A stretch of DNA of 64,000 nt from Sporosarcina sp. (GTDB lineage Bacteria; Bacillota; Bacilli; Bacillales_A; Planococcaceae), in assembly GCA_026169375.1 (NCBI GenBank), contig JAPFCR010000035.1, forward strand, positions 1 to 64,000. Reading direction: 5' to 3'. Position numbers and translations under genes: made by a program. The first letter of the stretch is position 1. Every line of letters begins with the position of its first letter. The notes beneath the pieces were generated by a model, which made no database searches, was not told the DNA's origin, and was given only the letters and a program-made list of their open reading frames with translations. Shown here piece after piece: positions 27,037 through 36,090 of this stretch.

Positions 27037-28017
27037 TTAATTAAACTCAATATCTCCAGAGTAAATCTTACGAATCGTCCCGTCTGTTAATGTTAACTCA
27101 AGCATTCCTTCATCCGTAATCCCAGTTGCGATTCCTTCAATTGTTTCCCGCAGCATCACAGCACGCACGTTTTTACCAATTGTCGTGGAATAACTTTCCC
27201 ATAATAATTTAATCGGCTTAAATCCCTTTGTTACATAAAGAGTTACATAATGTTCTAAATAGCTTAATATAGTAGCAACTAGTTTAGCACGATTCACTTC
27301 ATTGTCAACTTCAATTTTTAAGGACGTTGCAATCGATGCCAACTCATCAGGAAATTCAGTTTCGTCTTGGTTGACATTAATGCCAATACCAAGAATAAGG
27401 GCTTTTATCTGATCGGGATCTGCTTGTAACTCTGTTAAAATTCCTGTAATTTTTTTCCCATTCACTAATAAATCATTCGGCCATTTAATTTGCGGTACAA
27501 GTGCTGTTACTTCTTCAATTGCCCGAACGATTGCAACAGCAGCAACTAACGTAATTTGAGGTGCTTGTTGCGGGGTTAGTTCTGGCTTTAGTATGACACT
27601 CATCCAAATGCCTTTGTACGATTTAGATGCCCATGAACGTGCCATTCTTCCTTTACCCTCAAGTTGTTCCTCAGAAATAACAATCGTTCCATCCGCCGCT
27701 CCTTTTTGCGCCAAATCATGTGCAATCGGCTGTGTAGAATCACAAGTTTCTAAGTAATGAACTGTTTTTCCATATCGTTTCGTCTGTAAATGCTTTTTTA
27801 TATTCACTTCTGTGACAAGATCCGGAGTAGAAATTAAATAATAGCCCTTTTTACGAATTGAACCGATTTCATACCCGGCTTTTTCAAATTCTTTCACATA
27901 TTTCCAAATCGCTGTTCTTGATAGACCAAACTCATCTGCAATTTCTTGGCCAGAAACAGGCTCCCCGTTTGCTTCAAACAATCTCTTTAAAAACTTATCT
28001 TTCACTGTCGAAGTCAT
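27037..28017 (-). CDS. birA: Bifunctional biotin ligase / biotin operon repressor
   Basis: A 326-residue protein that makes biotinyl-AMP, attaches biotin to carboxylases and represses biotin genes. The N-terminal winged helix-turn-helix (about 1-65, QEIADEFGLSRTAIWKYV) shows it is the repressor type. The ligase domain has the GKGR loop (EGKGRMARSW in place of the more usual GRGR) and KWPNDLLVNGKK with the biotin-site Lys. It overlaps cca by 23 bases; its ribosome site is inside cca. Confidence 0.94.
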   Translation of the reverse strand: MTSTVKDKFLKRLFEANGEPVSGQEIADEFGLSRTAIWKYVKEFEKAGYEIGSIRKKGYYLISTPDLVTEVNIKKHLQTKRYGKTVHYLETCDSTQPIAHDLAQKGAADGTIVISEEQLEGKGRMARSWASKSYKGIWMSVILKPELTPQQAPQITLVAAVAIVRAIEEVTALVPQIKWPNDLLVNGKKITGILTELQADPDQIKALILGIGINVNQDETEFPDELASIATSLKIEVDNEVNRAKLVATILSYLEHYVTLYVTKGFKPIKLLWESYSTTIGKNVRAVMLRETIEGIATGITDEGMLELTLTDGTIRKIYSGDIEFN

Positions 28018-29167
28018 TGATAAACCATTCCTTTATAATAGCTATTTCATTTTTACAATGCCCATGAAGTACAGCATATTCGATTTTTTGCATCCATTCG
28101 CCAACCCAACGTCCACCACGAACATTCGCCCATTTGAGCAAATCTTGTCCACTTACTTTTAAATCTTTTAAAGACTGTATAGGCAGCTTTTCTTTTTCTC
28201 GCTCGAAAGTCTCGATTGATACATCTTTTTTTAGATTGTTCATGGCTATATAAAATTTCTCTACGATATATAAAATCATTGCATCATAAAAATAAATATC
28301 ATCAATCGTAAAAATTTTCTTTAGTCGAATTGTATAAGCTTTTTCCACATGCGAAAGAAACCGCTTCTCATCATTTGATAATTTATAAGCGTTTCCTACT
28401 TCACTTGCCGTAAACCGACCTAAAAGCATAAAAATGGTCCAACCTTCTTTTGTAAATTCAAAAGGAAGGAGATCTTCTAATTGGCAAAATTCACTTGGAA
28501 ATAAAGGAAGTGCCTGATTTAAACCACTTTCAACAAGTAATTTAAATCCTTTTAATGGGTTATTGCCAAGAAACATTTTATCCATTTCAACTTTTATACG
28601 TTCGATTGCAACAGGTTGAAGCTCGTAGGCATACTTCTTCATCGTCTCAAATGTTTCTTTTTCTATCGTAAAATCTAAAACAGATGCAAAACGAACTGCG
28701 CGTAGCATTCGAAGTGCGTCTTCTTCAAAACGTTCTTTCGGAGACTCAACTGCACGAATTAACCGCTTTTTTAAATCTTCTCGGCCATCAAAAAAGTCAA
28801 CGAACTGTCCTTCTTTTGTCATGGCTAGCGCATTAATGGTAAAATCACGTCTACGTAAATCTTCACGTAATGACTTTACAGTGTTAAGTTGCGCCCTTAT
28901 TTCTCCTGTACGATACGTCGTCACTTCAATTGGCTCTTCATCGACCAATACAAGGATTGTCCCGTGTTCAATCCCAATATCGATTGTAGTAGCAAAAACT
29001 TCTTTTACTTCACTTGGTTCTGCAGAAGTTGCGATGTCAATATCAGTCGCTCGTTTGCCGAGTAAATGATCCCTAACAGCGCCGCCAACGAAAACCGCTT
29101 CATATCCTGCTTGTTCAAGTTGGTTAATCACTTTGACACCCGCTTTAGAAGCCAAAAAATGCATCAT
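27995..29167 (-). CDS. cca: CCA-adding tRNA nucleotidyltransferase
   Basis: A 390-residue class II enzyme that builds or repairs the CCA end of tRNAs without a template. The nucleotidyltransferase head shows FVGGAVRDHLLG and DIDIATSAEP (metal-binding Asp pair). RRDFTINALAM and EDALRMLRAVRF are the next conserved motifs. Its ATG overlaps the bshA stop (ATGA), and birA starts within its 3' end. Confidence 0.94.
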   Translation of the reverse strand: MMHFLASKAGVKVINQLEQAGYEAVFVGGAVRDHLLGKRATDIDIATSAEPSEVKEVFATTIDIGIEHGTILVLVDEEPIEVTTYRTGEIRAQLNTVKSLREDLRRRDFTINALAMTKEGQFVDFFDGREDLKKRLIRAVESPKERFEEDALRMLRAVRFASVLDFTIEKETFETMKKYAYELQPVAIERIKVEMDKMFLGNNPLKGFKLLVESGLNQALPLFPSEFCQLEDLLPFEFTKEGWTIFMLLGRFTASEVGNAYKLSNDEKRFLSHVEKAYTIRLKKIFTIDDIYFYDAMILYIVEKFYIAMNNLKKDVSIETFEREKEKLPIQSLKDLKVSGQDLLKWANVRGGRWVGEWMQKIEYAVLHGHCKNEIAIIKEWFINDFDSER

Positions 29168-30297
29168 GATTTACCAGCTGCTTCATAATATAATCGTTCA
29201 TATTGCTCAACAATATTTGCTGAATGGAACTTCTCTTTCACTGTTCTCAACCCATTCACAATAAACGAATGACGTAATTCATCATTCTGAAGTAATTGAA
29301 GAACCTTTTCAACAGCAGCATCCGTGTCACCGTACGGCACGATAAATCCATTTTCACCGTCCATAATGACTTCAGGAATCCCGCCCCGGTCTGTCGCTAC
29401 AGAAGGAACTCCACATGCCATCGCCTCTAATAAAACAAGACCAAAAGCTTCCTTCTCGGAAAGATGAAACATAACATCACTAATGGCAAGAAGTTGAGCC
29501 ATGTCATTTCTTTTTCCTGTGAAAATCACATGCTCTTCCAAATTCAGATCATTTACTAACTGCCGGATGTTCTCCATTTCAGGACCTTCTCCTACAAGTA
29601 GTAACTTCGTGTCTATACTTTGAGTAATTTGTTGGAAACTTTTCACCACGTCTGGTATATTTTTCACTTTTCTAAAGTTCGAGATATGAATGAGTACTTT
29701 TTCTTCTTTTTTAATGCCAAGTTCTTCTTTTAATGTTCCCGGATCACTTGGAACATACGTTTTTTCATCTATAAAATTATAAATCGTATGGATTTCCTTA
29801 TCAGGGTTAATTAACCTTATTGTATCTTCTTTTAATGAATGAGATACAGCTGTGACAATTGTTGATTTATTAATCCCATAACGGACCGTATTTCGCAAAC
29901 TATCATCATGGCCTAAAATGGTGACATCTGTTCCGTGTAATGTTGTGATGACACCAATATTAGACCCGGCCATATCTTTTCCAAGCGCTGCGGACACAGC
30001 GTGGGGCATTGCGTAATGGACGTGTAATAAGTCTAAATCCTTCTCCTCGATGACGCGTGCAATTTGGTTTGCGAGCGCAATGTCATACGGCGGATATTTA
30101 AAAACTGCATATCCTTCAATTGTAACTTCATGGAAATGAATATTTTCATGCTTTTCTAATAACCGAAAAGGAACACTTGAAGTAATATAATGCAGTTCAT
30201 GACCTCTTTTCGCCATCATTAAGCCTAATTCTGTTGCGACGACACCCGAACCTCCTAGTGAAGGGTAGCAGATGACTCCTATTTTTAACTTCTCCAA
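29164..30297 (-). CDS. bshA: Bacillithiol biosynthesis glycosyltransferase BshA
   Basis: A GT4-family enzyme of 377 residues that joins UDP-GlcNAc to L-malate, the first step of bacillithiol synthesis. The N-terminal CYPSLGGSGVVATELG loop, the HGTDVT motif and the C-terminal EKEAFGLVLLEAMACGVPSV donor site match BshA. I propose a TTG start at 30297 (LEKLKIGVIC), 6 bases from AAAGGGTGG; an ATG at 30315 lies upstream of that site. dapB is 34 bases upstream. mgsA and bshB1, which lie between dapB and bshA in B. subtilis, are missing here. Confidence 0.93.
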   Translation of the reverse strand: MEKLKIGVICYPSLGGSGVVATELGLMMAKRGHELHYITSSVPFRLLEKHENIHFHEVTIEGYAVFKYPPYDIALANQIARVIEEKDLDLLHVHYAMPHAVSAALGKDMAGSNIGVITTLHGTDVTILGHDDSLRNTVRYGINKSTIVTAVSHSLKEDTIRLINPDKEIHTIYNFIDEKTYVPSDPGTLKEELGIKKEEKVLIHISNFRKVKNIPDVVKSFQQITQSIDTKLLLVGEGPEMENIRQLVNDLNLEEHVIFTGKRNDMAQLLAISDVMFHLSEKEAFGLVLLEAMACGVPSVATDRGGIPEVIMDGENGFIVPYGDTDAAVEKVLQLLQNDELRHSFIVNGLRTVKEKFHSANIVEQYERLYYEAAGKS

Positions 30298-30330
30298 CTT
30301 AAACCACCCTTTCATTGAAACTTTTCGATC

Positions 30331-31128
30331 TTACTCTATAATATTTTCTAACCCGTAAATTAACTCTTTTTGCATCATGACTTGACGAATGGACATAAGG
30401 ACACCACTCATAAAAGAACCACGATTGAAAGAATCATGTCGAAGTGTTAACAACTCACCTTCTCCACCTAATAACACTTCTTGATGGGCTAATAAGCCTG
30501 GTAAACGGACGCTATGGATTTTCATCCCTTCGATATCCGCACCTCTTGCACCTTTAAGCTTCTCTTCCTCATCAGGATGCCCTTGTTGATGTGCTTTTCT
30601 TACATCTGTAATCATTTCGACTGTTTTCATTGCTGTCCCTGAAGGCGCATCTACTTTTTGATCGTGATGAAGTTCGATAATTTCTATGTCTTCTAAAAAA
30701 CGTGCTGCCATTGCAGAAAACTTCATCATTAACACTGCACCAATTGAGAAGTTAGGCGCAATAATACCACCGATTTCTTGTTCTTTTGCAAAATCAGTCA
30801 ATTGCTTAATTTCTTCTATTTGTAGTCCCGATGTTCCTACAACCGGACGTACGCCTTGCTTAATCGCATCATGCATATTGGTAAAAACTGCATCTGGTGT
30901 TGTTAAATCAAGCAATACATCTGGTTTTTTCGCTGCTACAAGTTGGTCAAAAGAAGTATAAATTGGCCACCCGACCTCATGCGTATTTACTTGTTCTTGG
31001 TCCAAATATAACCCGTCATGCTTATAATCTAAAACCGCCACAATTTCAATATCTGTTGTTTTTTGAATCGCTTGAACAGCTTCTTGCCCCATTCGTCCCC
31101 TTGCACCTGCAATTGCAACTTTAATCAT
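30331..31128 (-). CDS. dapB: 4-hydroxy-tetrahydrodipicolinate reductase
   Basis: A 265-residue NAD(P)H-dependent enzyme of the lysine, meso-diaminopimelate and dipicolinate pathway. The nucleotide-binding loop GARGRMGQEAV (about 8-18), the catalytic ELHHDQKVDAPSGTA (His pair and Lys) and DLTTPDAV are all present. Dipicolinate made from this pathway is needed for spores. Its ATG overlaps the ypjD end; AGGAGG is 10 bases upstream. Confidence 0.96.
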   Translation of the reverse strand: MIKVAIAGARGRMGQEAVQAIQKTTDIEIVAVLDYKHDGLYLDQEQVNTHEVGWPIYTSFDQLVAAKKPDVLLDLTTPDAVFTNMHDAIKQGVRPVVGTSGLQIEEIKQLTDFAKEQEIGGIIAPNFSIGAVLMMKFSAMAARFLEDIEIIELHHDQKVDAPSGTAMKTVEMITDVRKAHQQGHPDEEEKLKGARGADIEGMKIHSVRLPGLLAHQEVLLGGEGELLTLRHDSFNRGSFMSGVLMSIRQVMMQKELIYGLENIIE

Positions 31129-31466
31129 TTTTCCAGTTCCTCCTTTTTAGTCCACCGATCTTTATCTCTCACTTTAAATTTGTTTAACACTTTCTTTAAA
31201 GCTTCATCTAACTCAATTTCCTCTTGGTTCGCAAAGCAAATTAATACAAAAAACAAATCGCCTACTTCTTCTTCAAGAGAACGTACAGCTTCATCCGATT
31301 TTTTCTTTTTCATGCCATACACATGTTGAACTTCCCTGGAAAGCTCCCCTAATTCTTCCGTTAATCGTGCGAGTAACTCCATCGGTGGGAAATAGCCTTC
31401 TTTAAAACTGTTTATGTATTTATCAACTTCTTTTTGCAATTCTGACAATGCTTCTTCTTTCTCCAC
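31125..31466 (-). CDS. ypjD: MazG-like nucleotide pyrophosphohydrolase YpjD
   Basis: A 113-residue all-alpha NTP pyrophosphatase of the MazG superfamily, likely a house-cleaning enzyme for odd nucleotides. The metal-binding motif EELGELSREV is followed by EEEVGDLFFVL, giving the ExxE...ExxD pattern. The start is a GTG (MEKEEAL) with GAAGGAG upstream. It overlaps dapB by 4 bases. Confidence 0.88.
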   Translation of the reverse strand: MEKEEALSELQKEVDKYINSFKEGYFPPMELLARLTEELGELSREVQHVYGMKKKKSDEAVRSLEEEVGDLFFVLICFANQEEIELDEALKKVLNKFKVRDKDRWTKKEELEK

Positions 31467-31530
31467 AATTCCCCAACTCCTTCTTTCTAATCGTATTAAT
31501 TTCTTCAGTCGTTGTCAAAGATATAAAATA

Positions 31531-31583
31531 AAAAAGTTGTCCAGTAGCTAACCCAATCGTTAGCTTGTTTGGACAACTTTGTG
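31531..31583 (-). terminator. yugP terminator
   Basis: AAAGTTGTCCA (31533-31543) pairs with TGGACAACTTT (31570-31580), and TAGCTAAC/GTTAGCT extends the stem inside. T-rich sequence follows on the minus strand. Confidence 0.8.
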
Positions 31584-31593
31584 AGTTATTTGA

Positions 31594-32265
31594 TTAGTCA
31601 TCTCTACCTGTAAAAATTAAAATCAATCTCACTAACTCAAGTACTGCAACTGCTGCCGCTGCAACATATGTCATTGCTGCTGCATTTAAGACTTTTTTAG
31701 CATGACCTTCTTCTTCATTTCGAATAACACCGAGTGAAACAATTTGATCCATCGCACGACTCGAAGCGTTAAACTCAACCGGTAATGTAACGACTTGGAA
31801 TAGAACCCCAAATGCCATCATGATAATACCAATTAAAAGCAATGAAGGCATACTTGAAATAAATATACCTGCCATGATAAAAATCCAAGAAGCATTTGTT
31901 GTAATATTAACAACAGGCACTAAACTATGACGGAAACGTAAAAATGCATACGCTTCTTTATCTTGAATCGCGTGCCCTACTTCATGCGCAGCTACCGCAG
32001 TTCCTGCAACTGATGCATCTTGATAGTTGTGTGGTGAAAGTGCAACTGTCTTCGTCATTGGATTGTAATGGTCACTTAAAAATCCTTCAGACTGTACAAC
32101 TTTTACGTCATGTAAACCATTTTCATCTAAAATCATCCGTGCAACCTCTGCACCTGTCATACCAGACGTCGAACGAACTTTCGAATATTTATTATACGTA
32201 CTTTTCACTTTAAATTGTGCATATAATGGTAAGAGTATAATTAACCCTAAATACAGTAAAAACAT
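31594..32265 (-). CDS. yugP: Membrane zinc metallopeptidase, YugP family
   Basis: A 223-residue integral membrane protein with the zinc motif HEVGH (about 94-98) next to AVAAHEVGHAIQ. An N-terminal helix (LYLGLIILLPLYAQF) and at least two more hydrophobic spans follow: NASWIFIMAGIFIS with the next LLIGIIMMAFGVLF, and a C-terminal AAAVAVLELVRLILIF. The substrate is unknown. In B. subtilis yugP lies elsewhere; here it sits between ypjD and ypjA where ypjB would be expected. Confidence 0.85.
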   Translation of the reverse strand: MFLLYLGLIILLPLYAQFKVKSTYNKYSKVRSTSGMTGAEVARMILDENGLHDVKVVQSEGFLSDHYNPMTKTVALSPHNYQDASVAGTAVAAHEVGHAIQDKEAYAFLRFRHSLVPVVNITTNASWIFIMAGIFISSMPSLLLIGIIMMAFGVLFQVVTLPVEFNASSRAMDQIVSLGVIRNEEEGHAKKVLNAAAMTYVAAAAVAVLELVRLILIFTGRDD

Positions 32266-32402
32266 TTCATTTCCCCTTTCTTCATCTCTATATTACTATA
32301 TAGTCTTATTTTATAGTGCAACTAAACCTTTCGCAACTTTTTGCTATCGAATTGCTTACGATTTGAATGATTTAACAACATCAAATTGTTAAATGGACAG
32401 CT

Positions 32403-33035
32403 TTAATCACTTGCCGTTTTTTCATTCATAACTTTCAGAACTCCGTATGCAAGTCCAATACATACAATCGATAACCAAAATGTAAAGTAACCAATTTGAT
32501 CCATATACTTCATTAAATCACCGTAAATCGGCATTTGACCAAAGACATAGTCAATCACATCATTATGAAGCGTCCAAATCGCTGCGACTACGAGATGTAC
32601 CATTGTAAAACGATAAAGTGGAATATAAAGAATGGCTTGAATTGCCATCGCAAAATGAGAAACAACAAGCATCCAACCCATCCAGCCAATCGACCCTGTT
32701 TCCACAAGTGTTAATAAATTCATCACAACTGCCCATAACCCATACTTTACTAATGTGATTAGTGCAAGTGCTTCCATTAATTTGAAATTCCGGTTAATCA
32801 GCCAACCGAAAATAGCAAAACAGAAAAACAAACTCGCCGTCGGACTATCTGGCACAAATATCCAAAATTTAGATTCTGTAATCGCTAATTGCCATCTATA
32901 CCAATCATATCCATAAACCGTTCCAATAATGTTCACAAAAAGTAAAAGCCAAAGAAAAGATTTATGTGATAACATAAACCAAATTCTTGTAAAAAAAGAA
33001 TTCACAGGTCCATCCCCTACCCTACTCAAATACAT
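32403..33035 (-). CDS. ypjA: DUF1405 membrane protein YpjA
   Basis: A 210-residue protein with about six membrane helices (for example FLWLLLFVNIIGTVYGYDW and ASLFFCFAIFGWLI). It is YpjA-like by sequence and by position downstream of qcrC, and its function is unknown. The start is uncertain: the ATG at 33035 has a weak site (GGAT), while a GTG at 33005 (VNSFFTRIW) follows AGGGG by 8 bases. Confidence 0.82.
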   Translation of the reverse strand: MYLSRVGDGPVNSFFTRIWFMLSHKSFLWLLLFVNIIGTVYGYDWYRWQLAITESKFWIFVPDSPTASLFFCFAIFGWLINRNFKLMEALALITLVKYGLWAVVMNLLTLVETGSIGWMGWMLVVSHFAMAIQAILYIPLYRFTMVHLVVAAIWTLHNDVIDYVFGQMPIYGDLMKYMDQIGYFTFWLSIVCIGLAYGVLKVMNEKTASD

Positions 33036-33218
33036 ATTTTATCCAAAAAACAAAAATGATTATGTACATTCATCCGTGTAAGTCATGAACATCTTCAATT
33101 TTCACACTGTTTATAAAACGTCCGACAACCTAATATAAAAAATCCATCTCCACTCTTTACTATATGCTGCTCCTAAAAAATTATCCTTCTTGCACATAAA
33201 TATTGAATCACCTTAACA

Positions 33219-33250
33219 AAAAAAGAGTCAGTTTCCTGACTCTTTTTCAT
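33219..33250 (-). terminator. qcrC terminator
   Basis: Inverted repeat AAAAGAGTCA (33221-33230) and TGACTCTTTT (33237-33246) with a 6-base loop, followed by T on the minus strand and starting 10 bases past the qcrC stop. Confidence 0.85.
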
Positions 33251-33255
33251 ACGAA

Positions 33256-34017
33256 TTATTCTAATTCAGACAAGTACTCAGATAGTTCTTTTAACTCTTC
33301 ATCTGTACCTTCATATGTGTCTCCCGGCATTCCACCTACACCATTAATTGCAATCTCTTCAATTTCTTCAGCTGATAACCCAGTTCCTGCTAAAGAAGGT
33401 CCTAAACCACCTTCAAATGAGTCACCGTGACAGCTAATACATGAAGATTCAGCGTAGAGGTTATACCCTTCCGAATCCATATCAAATTCAACTTCTTCTA
33501 CAATTGCACCTTGCATTGCCTGTGCTTCCCAGTCATGGTTCGCAACAGACTCCCAAGTTAAATAAATAAGAGCTGATACTGCAAGTAACATAAATGCTGT
33601 TGGTAATGGACGTTTAATTGGACGACGCTCTTTTGATGTATCCATAAATGGAACTAACATAAGTGCACCAATTGCAAGTCCTGGCATAATAATAGCCCCA
33701 ACAACGTTCCAAGGTCCAGATGCAAATGAATATTTCAGTAATTGATACATGGATAAGAAATACCAGTCAGGTACTGGTGTATACATTGTATCTGTTGGAT
33801 CCGCTTGTCTCTCAAGCGGAGCTGGATGTGCTAAAGTTAATACTAAATAACCAATTAGGAAAACTGCTCCTACTAACCATTCTTTCAGTAAGAAGTTTGG
33901 GTAGAACGCTTCTGTTTTCCCAGGATATTCTGAGTAGTCTTTCGGGACGTTCGGCATTCTATCATTTTCTTTAATACGTGAGTCTCCGACAAACTTCATC
34001 CCTTTTCCGCGTTGCAT
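33256..34017 (-). CDS. qcrC: Menaquinol:cytochrome c reductase cytochrome b/c subunit
   Basis: A 253-residue subunit that fuses a subunit IV-like membrane part to a cytochrome c domain, as in Bacillus. The N-terminal part, RGKGMKFVGDSRI, matches B. subtilis QcrC. Membrane helices lie around 49-65, 105-122 and 138-155. The haem c motif CISCH is at about 193-197 with an axial Met in GGMPGDTY. AAAGGAGGGG precedes the ATG. It ends the qcrABC operon and passes electrons from menaquinol to cytochrome c. Confidence 0.96.
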   Translation of the reverse strand: MQRGKGMKFVGDSRIKENDRMPNVPKDYSEYPGKTEAFYPNFLLKEWLVGAVFLIGYLVLTLAHPAPLERQADPTDTMYTPVPDWYFLSMYQLLKYSFASGPWNVVGAIIMPGLAIGALMLVPFMDTSKERRPIKRPLPTAFMLLAVSALIYLTWESVANHDWEAQAMQGAIVEEVEFDMDSEGYNLYAESSCISCHGDSFEGGLGPSLAGTGLSAEEIEEIAINGVGGMPGDTYEGTDEELKELSEYLSELE

Positions 34018-34059
34018 ATATGTCCCCTCCTTTTTTAATTCAATGGACGTAATTCAATC

Positions 34060-34734
34060 TTATAGAGGTCCAGAAATTCCTTGTCGACGAATGAAGACAA
34101 AGTGTGCCCCAAGCAACCCAAGCAAAGCGGCAGGTAGGAAGAAAACATGAATCGCAAAGAAGCGTGTTAATGTTTGTGCTCCAAGAATTTCAGCGTCTCC
34201 TGCAAGAAGAATTTTAATTTGCTCTCCAATGAATGGGACAGATGCTGCAATTTCAATTCCTACTTTTGTAGCGAATAATGCTTTCATATCCCATGGTAAT
34301 AAGTAACCTGTGAATCCTAAGCCAAGCATCGTAACGAAAATTAATACGCCGACGATCCAGTTTAGTTCACGTGGTTTCTTGTATGAACCTGTAAAGAATA
34401 CACGTAAAGTATGTAGGAACATCATAACGATAACTAGTGAAGCTCCCCAGTGGTGCATACCACGCACAATTTCACCGAATGCTACCTCATTTTGAAGGTA
34501 ATAAACGGATTTCCAAGCATTCTCAATATCTGGTGTGTAATACATTGTAAGGAACATACCAGATAAAATTTGAATGACCGTAACGAAGAAAGTTAACCCT
34601 CCGAAACAATAAATGAATGCTGAGAAATGGTGTGCAGGGTTTACGTGCTCAGGTACTTCGTGGTCAGCGATATCGCGCCAAATTGGGGTGATATCCAACC
34701 GTTCGTCAACCCAATCATAAATTTTATTCAGCAC
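34060..34734 (-). CDS. qcrB: Menaquinol:cytochrome c reductase cytochrome b subunit
   Basis: A 224-residue cytochrome b6-type protein with four membrane helices. Haem-ligand histidines lie in HHFSAFIYC, RGMHHWGAS, FLHTLRVFF and FFAIHVFFLP. It holds the two haems b of the complex. The start is a GTG at 34734 (VLNKIYDWVDERLDIT), 10 bases from GGGGG; this gives exactly the length known for B. subtilis QcrB. It lies between qcrA (23 bases upstream) and qcrC. Confidence 0.95.
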   Translation of the reverse strand: MLNKIYDWVDERLDITPIWRDIADHEVPEHVNPAHHFSAFIYCFGGLTFFVTVIQILSGMFLTMYYTPDIENAWKSVYYLQNEVAFGEIVRGMHHWGASLVIVMMFLHTLRVFFTGSYKKPRELNWIVGVLIFVTMLGLGFTGYLLPWDMKALFATKVGIEIAASVPFIGEQIKILLAGDAEILGAQTLTRFFAIHVFFLPAALLGLLGAHFVFIRRQGISGPL

Positions 34735-34757
34735 TTCGGTCGTACCCCCTAACATTT

Positions 34758-35264
34758 TTAGACTAATGTGTTCGGTGTTGTTCCACCTAAATAAACGTAC
34801 CCATCTTTCTCCATCACTAAATACTCATCTAATGGCCCAATTGGTGGCGTTCCTTTTACGTTGTCACCATTTTTGTAGTAGCGGCCATCGTGGCACGGGC
34901 AAAAGAATTGATCAGGATGATTTTTGTCTCCACCCCAGTTTACTGTACAACCAAGATGTTTACAGACTGGTGAAAGCGCAATCACTTTGTCGCCTTCCTT
35001 ATACACCCAAGCTGAATAAGACTCATCTGATTTATACCAGCCATCTTCACGGTCAACTATTGTGTAGTCAACACGAACTGGTGTTTCCGTTAGCTCATCC
35101 ACTTTTTGAGGTGTTGCAGTGAAGTCACCCTCGCCTTCTTTTTGTAAAACAGGGTCTACCGCAAAACGAAGCATCGGCATAATTGTTCCTGATGCCATGA
35201 AACCTCCGACCCCCATAATTGTGTAGCTAAGGAATTGGCGTCTTGACACTCGATTCTTACTCAT
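34758..35264 (-). CDS. qcrA: Rieske iron-sulfur subunit of menaquinol:cytochrome c reductase
   Basis: A 168-residue protein with a twin-arginine N terminus (SRRQFLSYT, Arg 8-9) and one membrane anchor, so export by Tat is likely. The 2Fe-2S ligands lie in CKHLGC and CPCHDGRY. GAGGAGGG precedes the ATG at 35264; the frame is open to 35303. It heads qcrABC, driven by the promoter at 35337-35365. Confidence 0.95.
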   Translation of the reverse strand: MSKNRVSRRQFLSYTIMGVGGFMASGTIMPMLRFAVDPVLQKEGEGDFTATPQKVDELTETPVRVDYTIVDREDGWYKSDESYSAWVYKEGDKVIALSPVCKHLGCTVNWGGDKNHPDQFFCPCHDGRYYKNGDNVKGTPPIGPLDEYLVMEKDGYVYLGGTTPNTLV

Positions 35265-35336
35265 GATTTCCCTCCTCTTACTAAAGGTCAGTCCAACGGA
35301 CATACTTTTTTTAAATGTAAATACTAGGACACTTCT

Positions 35337-35365
35337 ATAATATCCTAATCATCTTGGAAATTCAA
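35337..35365 (-). promoter_or_regulatory. Sigma-A type promoter of qcrABC
   Basis: TTGAAT (35365-35360), a 17-base spacer and TATTAT (35342-35337) on the minus strand, giving a leader of about 65 bases before the qcrA ATG. The A+T-rich region further upstream could bind a transition-state regulator, but I see no defined site. Confidence 0.65.
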
Positions 35366-35512
35366 TCTAACTTGACATCGAAATCGCACTTTGTGAACAA
35401 TTCTTGAAGTTTTATTCACAATTGGATGTTTATACGCGTTTTTTTCATGAACATTTAGTAACAATTTTTAAAACGTGGTAAAACACCTCATTTTAAACTT
35501 GTCTATACGTTC

Positions 35513-35962
35513 TTATTCGCCCGTCCATTTCTTTGTTAGTGTAGGGAGAACTTGACGTAATTGATCTTCAATAATCGTTTGACGCAATTGTTTGTCCATA
35601 CTCTCTAATGGAATAGAAGGAATCCAAATCATTTCTCCATATGTTTCTACGTCTGTCCACTCCCGGTCAGTCGTCAAATAAAAGATATGTTTAAATTCAA
35701 GTTGTTGTAAATCTTTCTGTAACACTTCGCCCATTTCATTTAATGAAGTCGATTGCGTATATGTAAATGGCGGCATCACCATCATTCGGCCTTTAAATTG
35801 TGTTTCTATAAAATTCGAAAGATGCATTAAAAACTCTGTAGATGATGTGCTAGCTTTCAACTGCTCTGGCGTCGTGTCAATTTTTAATAGCGGCACAAGA
35901 AGTGTATCGATATATTCTTTTTGTTGAAAATACGTATCTAAATCTTTTGAATTCCAATTCAT
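35513..35962 (-). CDS. ypiF: YpiF-like protein (DUF2487)
   Basis: A 149-residue soluble protein of unknown function, recognised as YpiF by sequence and by place between qcrA and ypiB. It has no signal, membrane or catalytic motif. TTGAAGGGGGA lies just before the ATG. Confidence 0.8.
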   Translation of the reverse strand: MNWNSKDLDTYFQQKEYIDTLLVPLLKIDTTPEQLKASTSSTEFLMHLSNFIETQFKGRMMVMPPFTYTQSTSLNEMGEVLQKDLQQLEFKHIFYLTTDREWTDVETYGEMIWIPSIPLESMDKQLRQTIIEDQLRQVLPTLTKKWTGE

Positions 35963-36046
35963 TTAGTTTTCCCCCTTCAATTTCATAAAGCATCCTTATC
36001 TTACCAAACGATTTCCTTTCTATCCATCATCATATGCATAAACACT

Positions 36047-36090
36047 CAAAAAACAATGACGCTATGTGGAAATAGCGTCATTGTTTTTGA
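36047..36090 (-). terminator. ypiB terminator overlapping its stop codon
   Basis: Perfect 16-base arms AAAAACAATGACGCTA (36049-36064) and TAGCGTCATTGTTTTT (36073-36088). The TGA of ypiB (36080-36078) lies within one arm, so the stem begins inside the gene. Confidence 0.85.
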
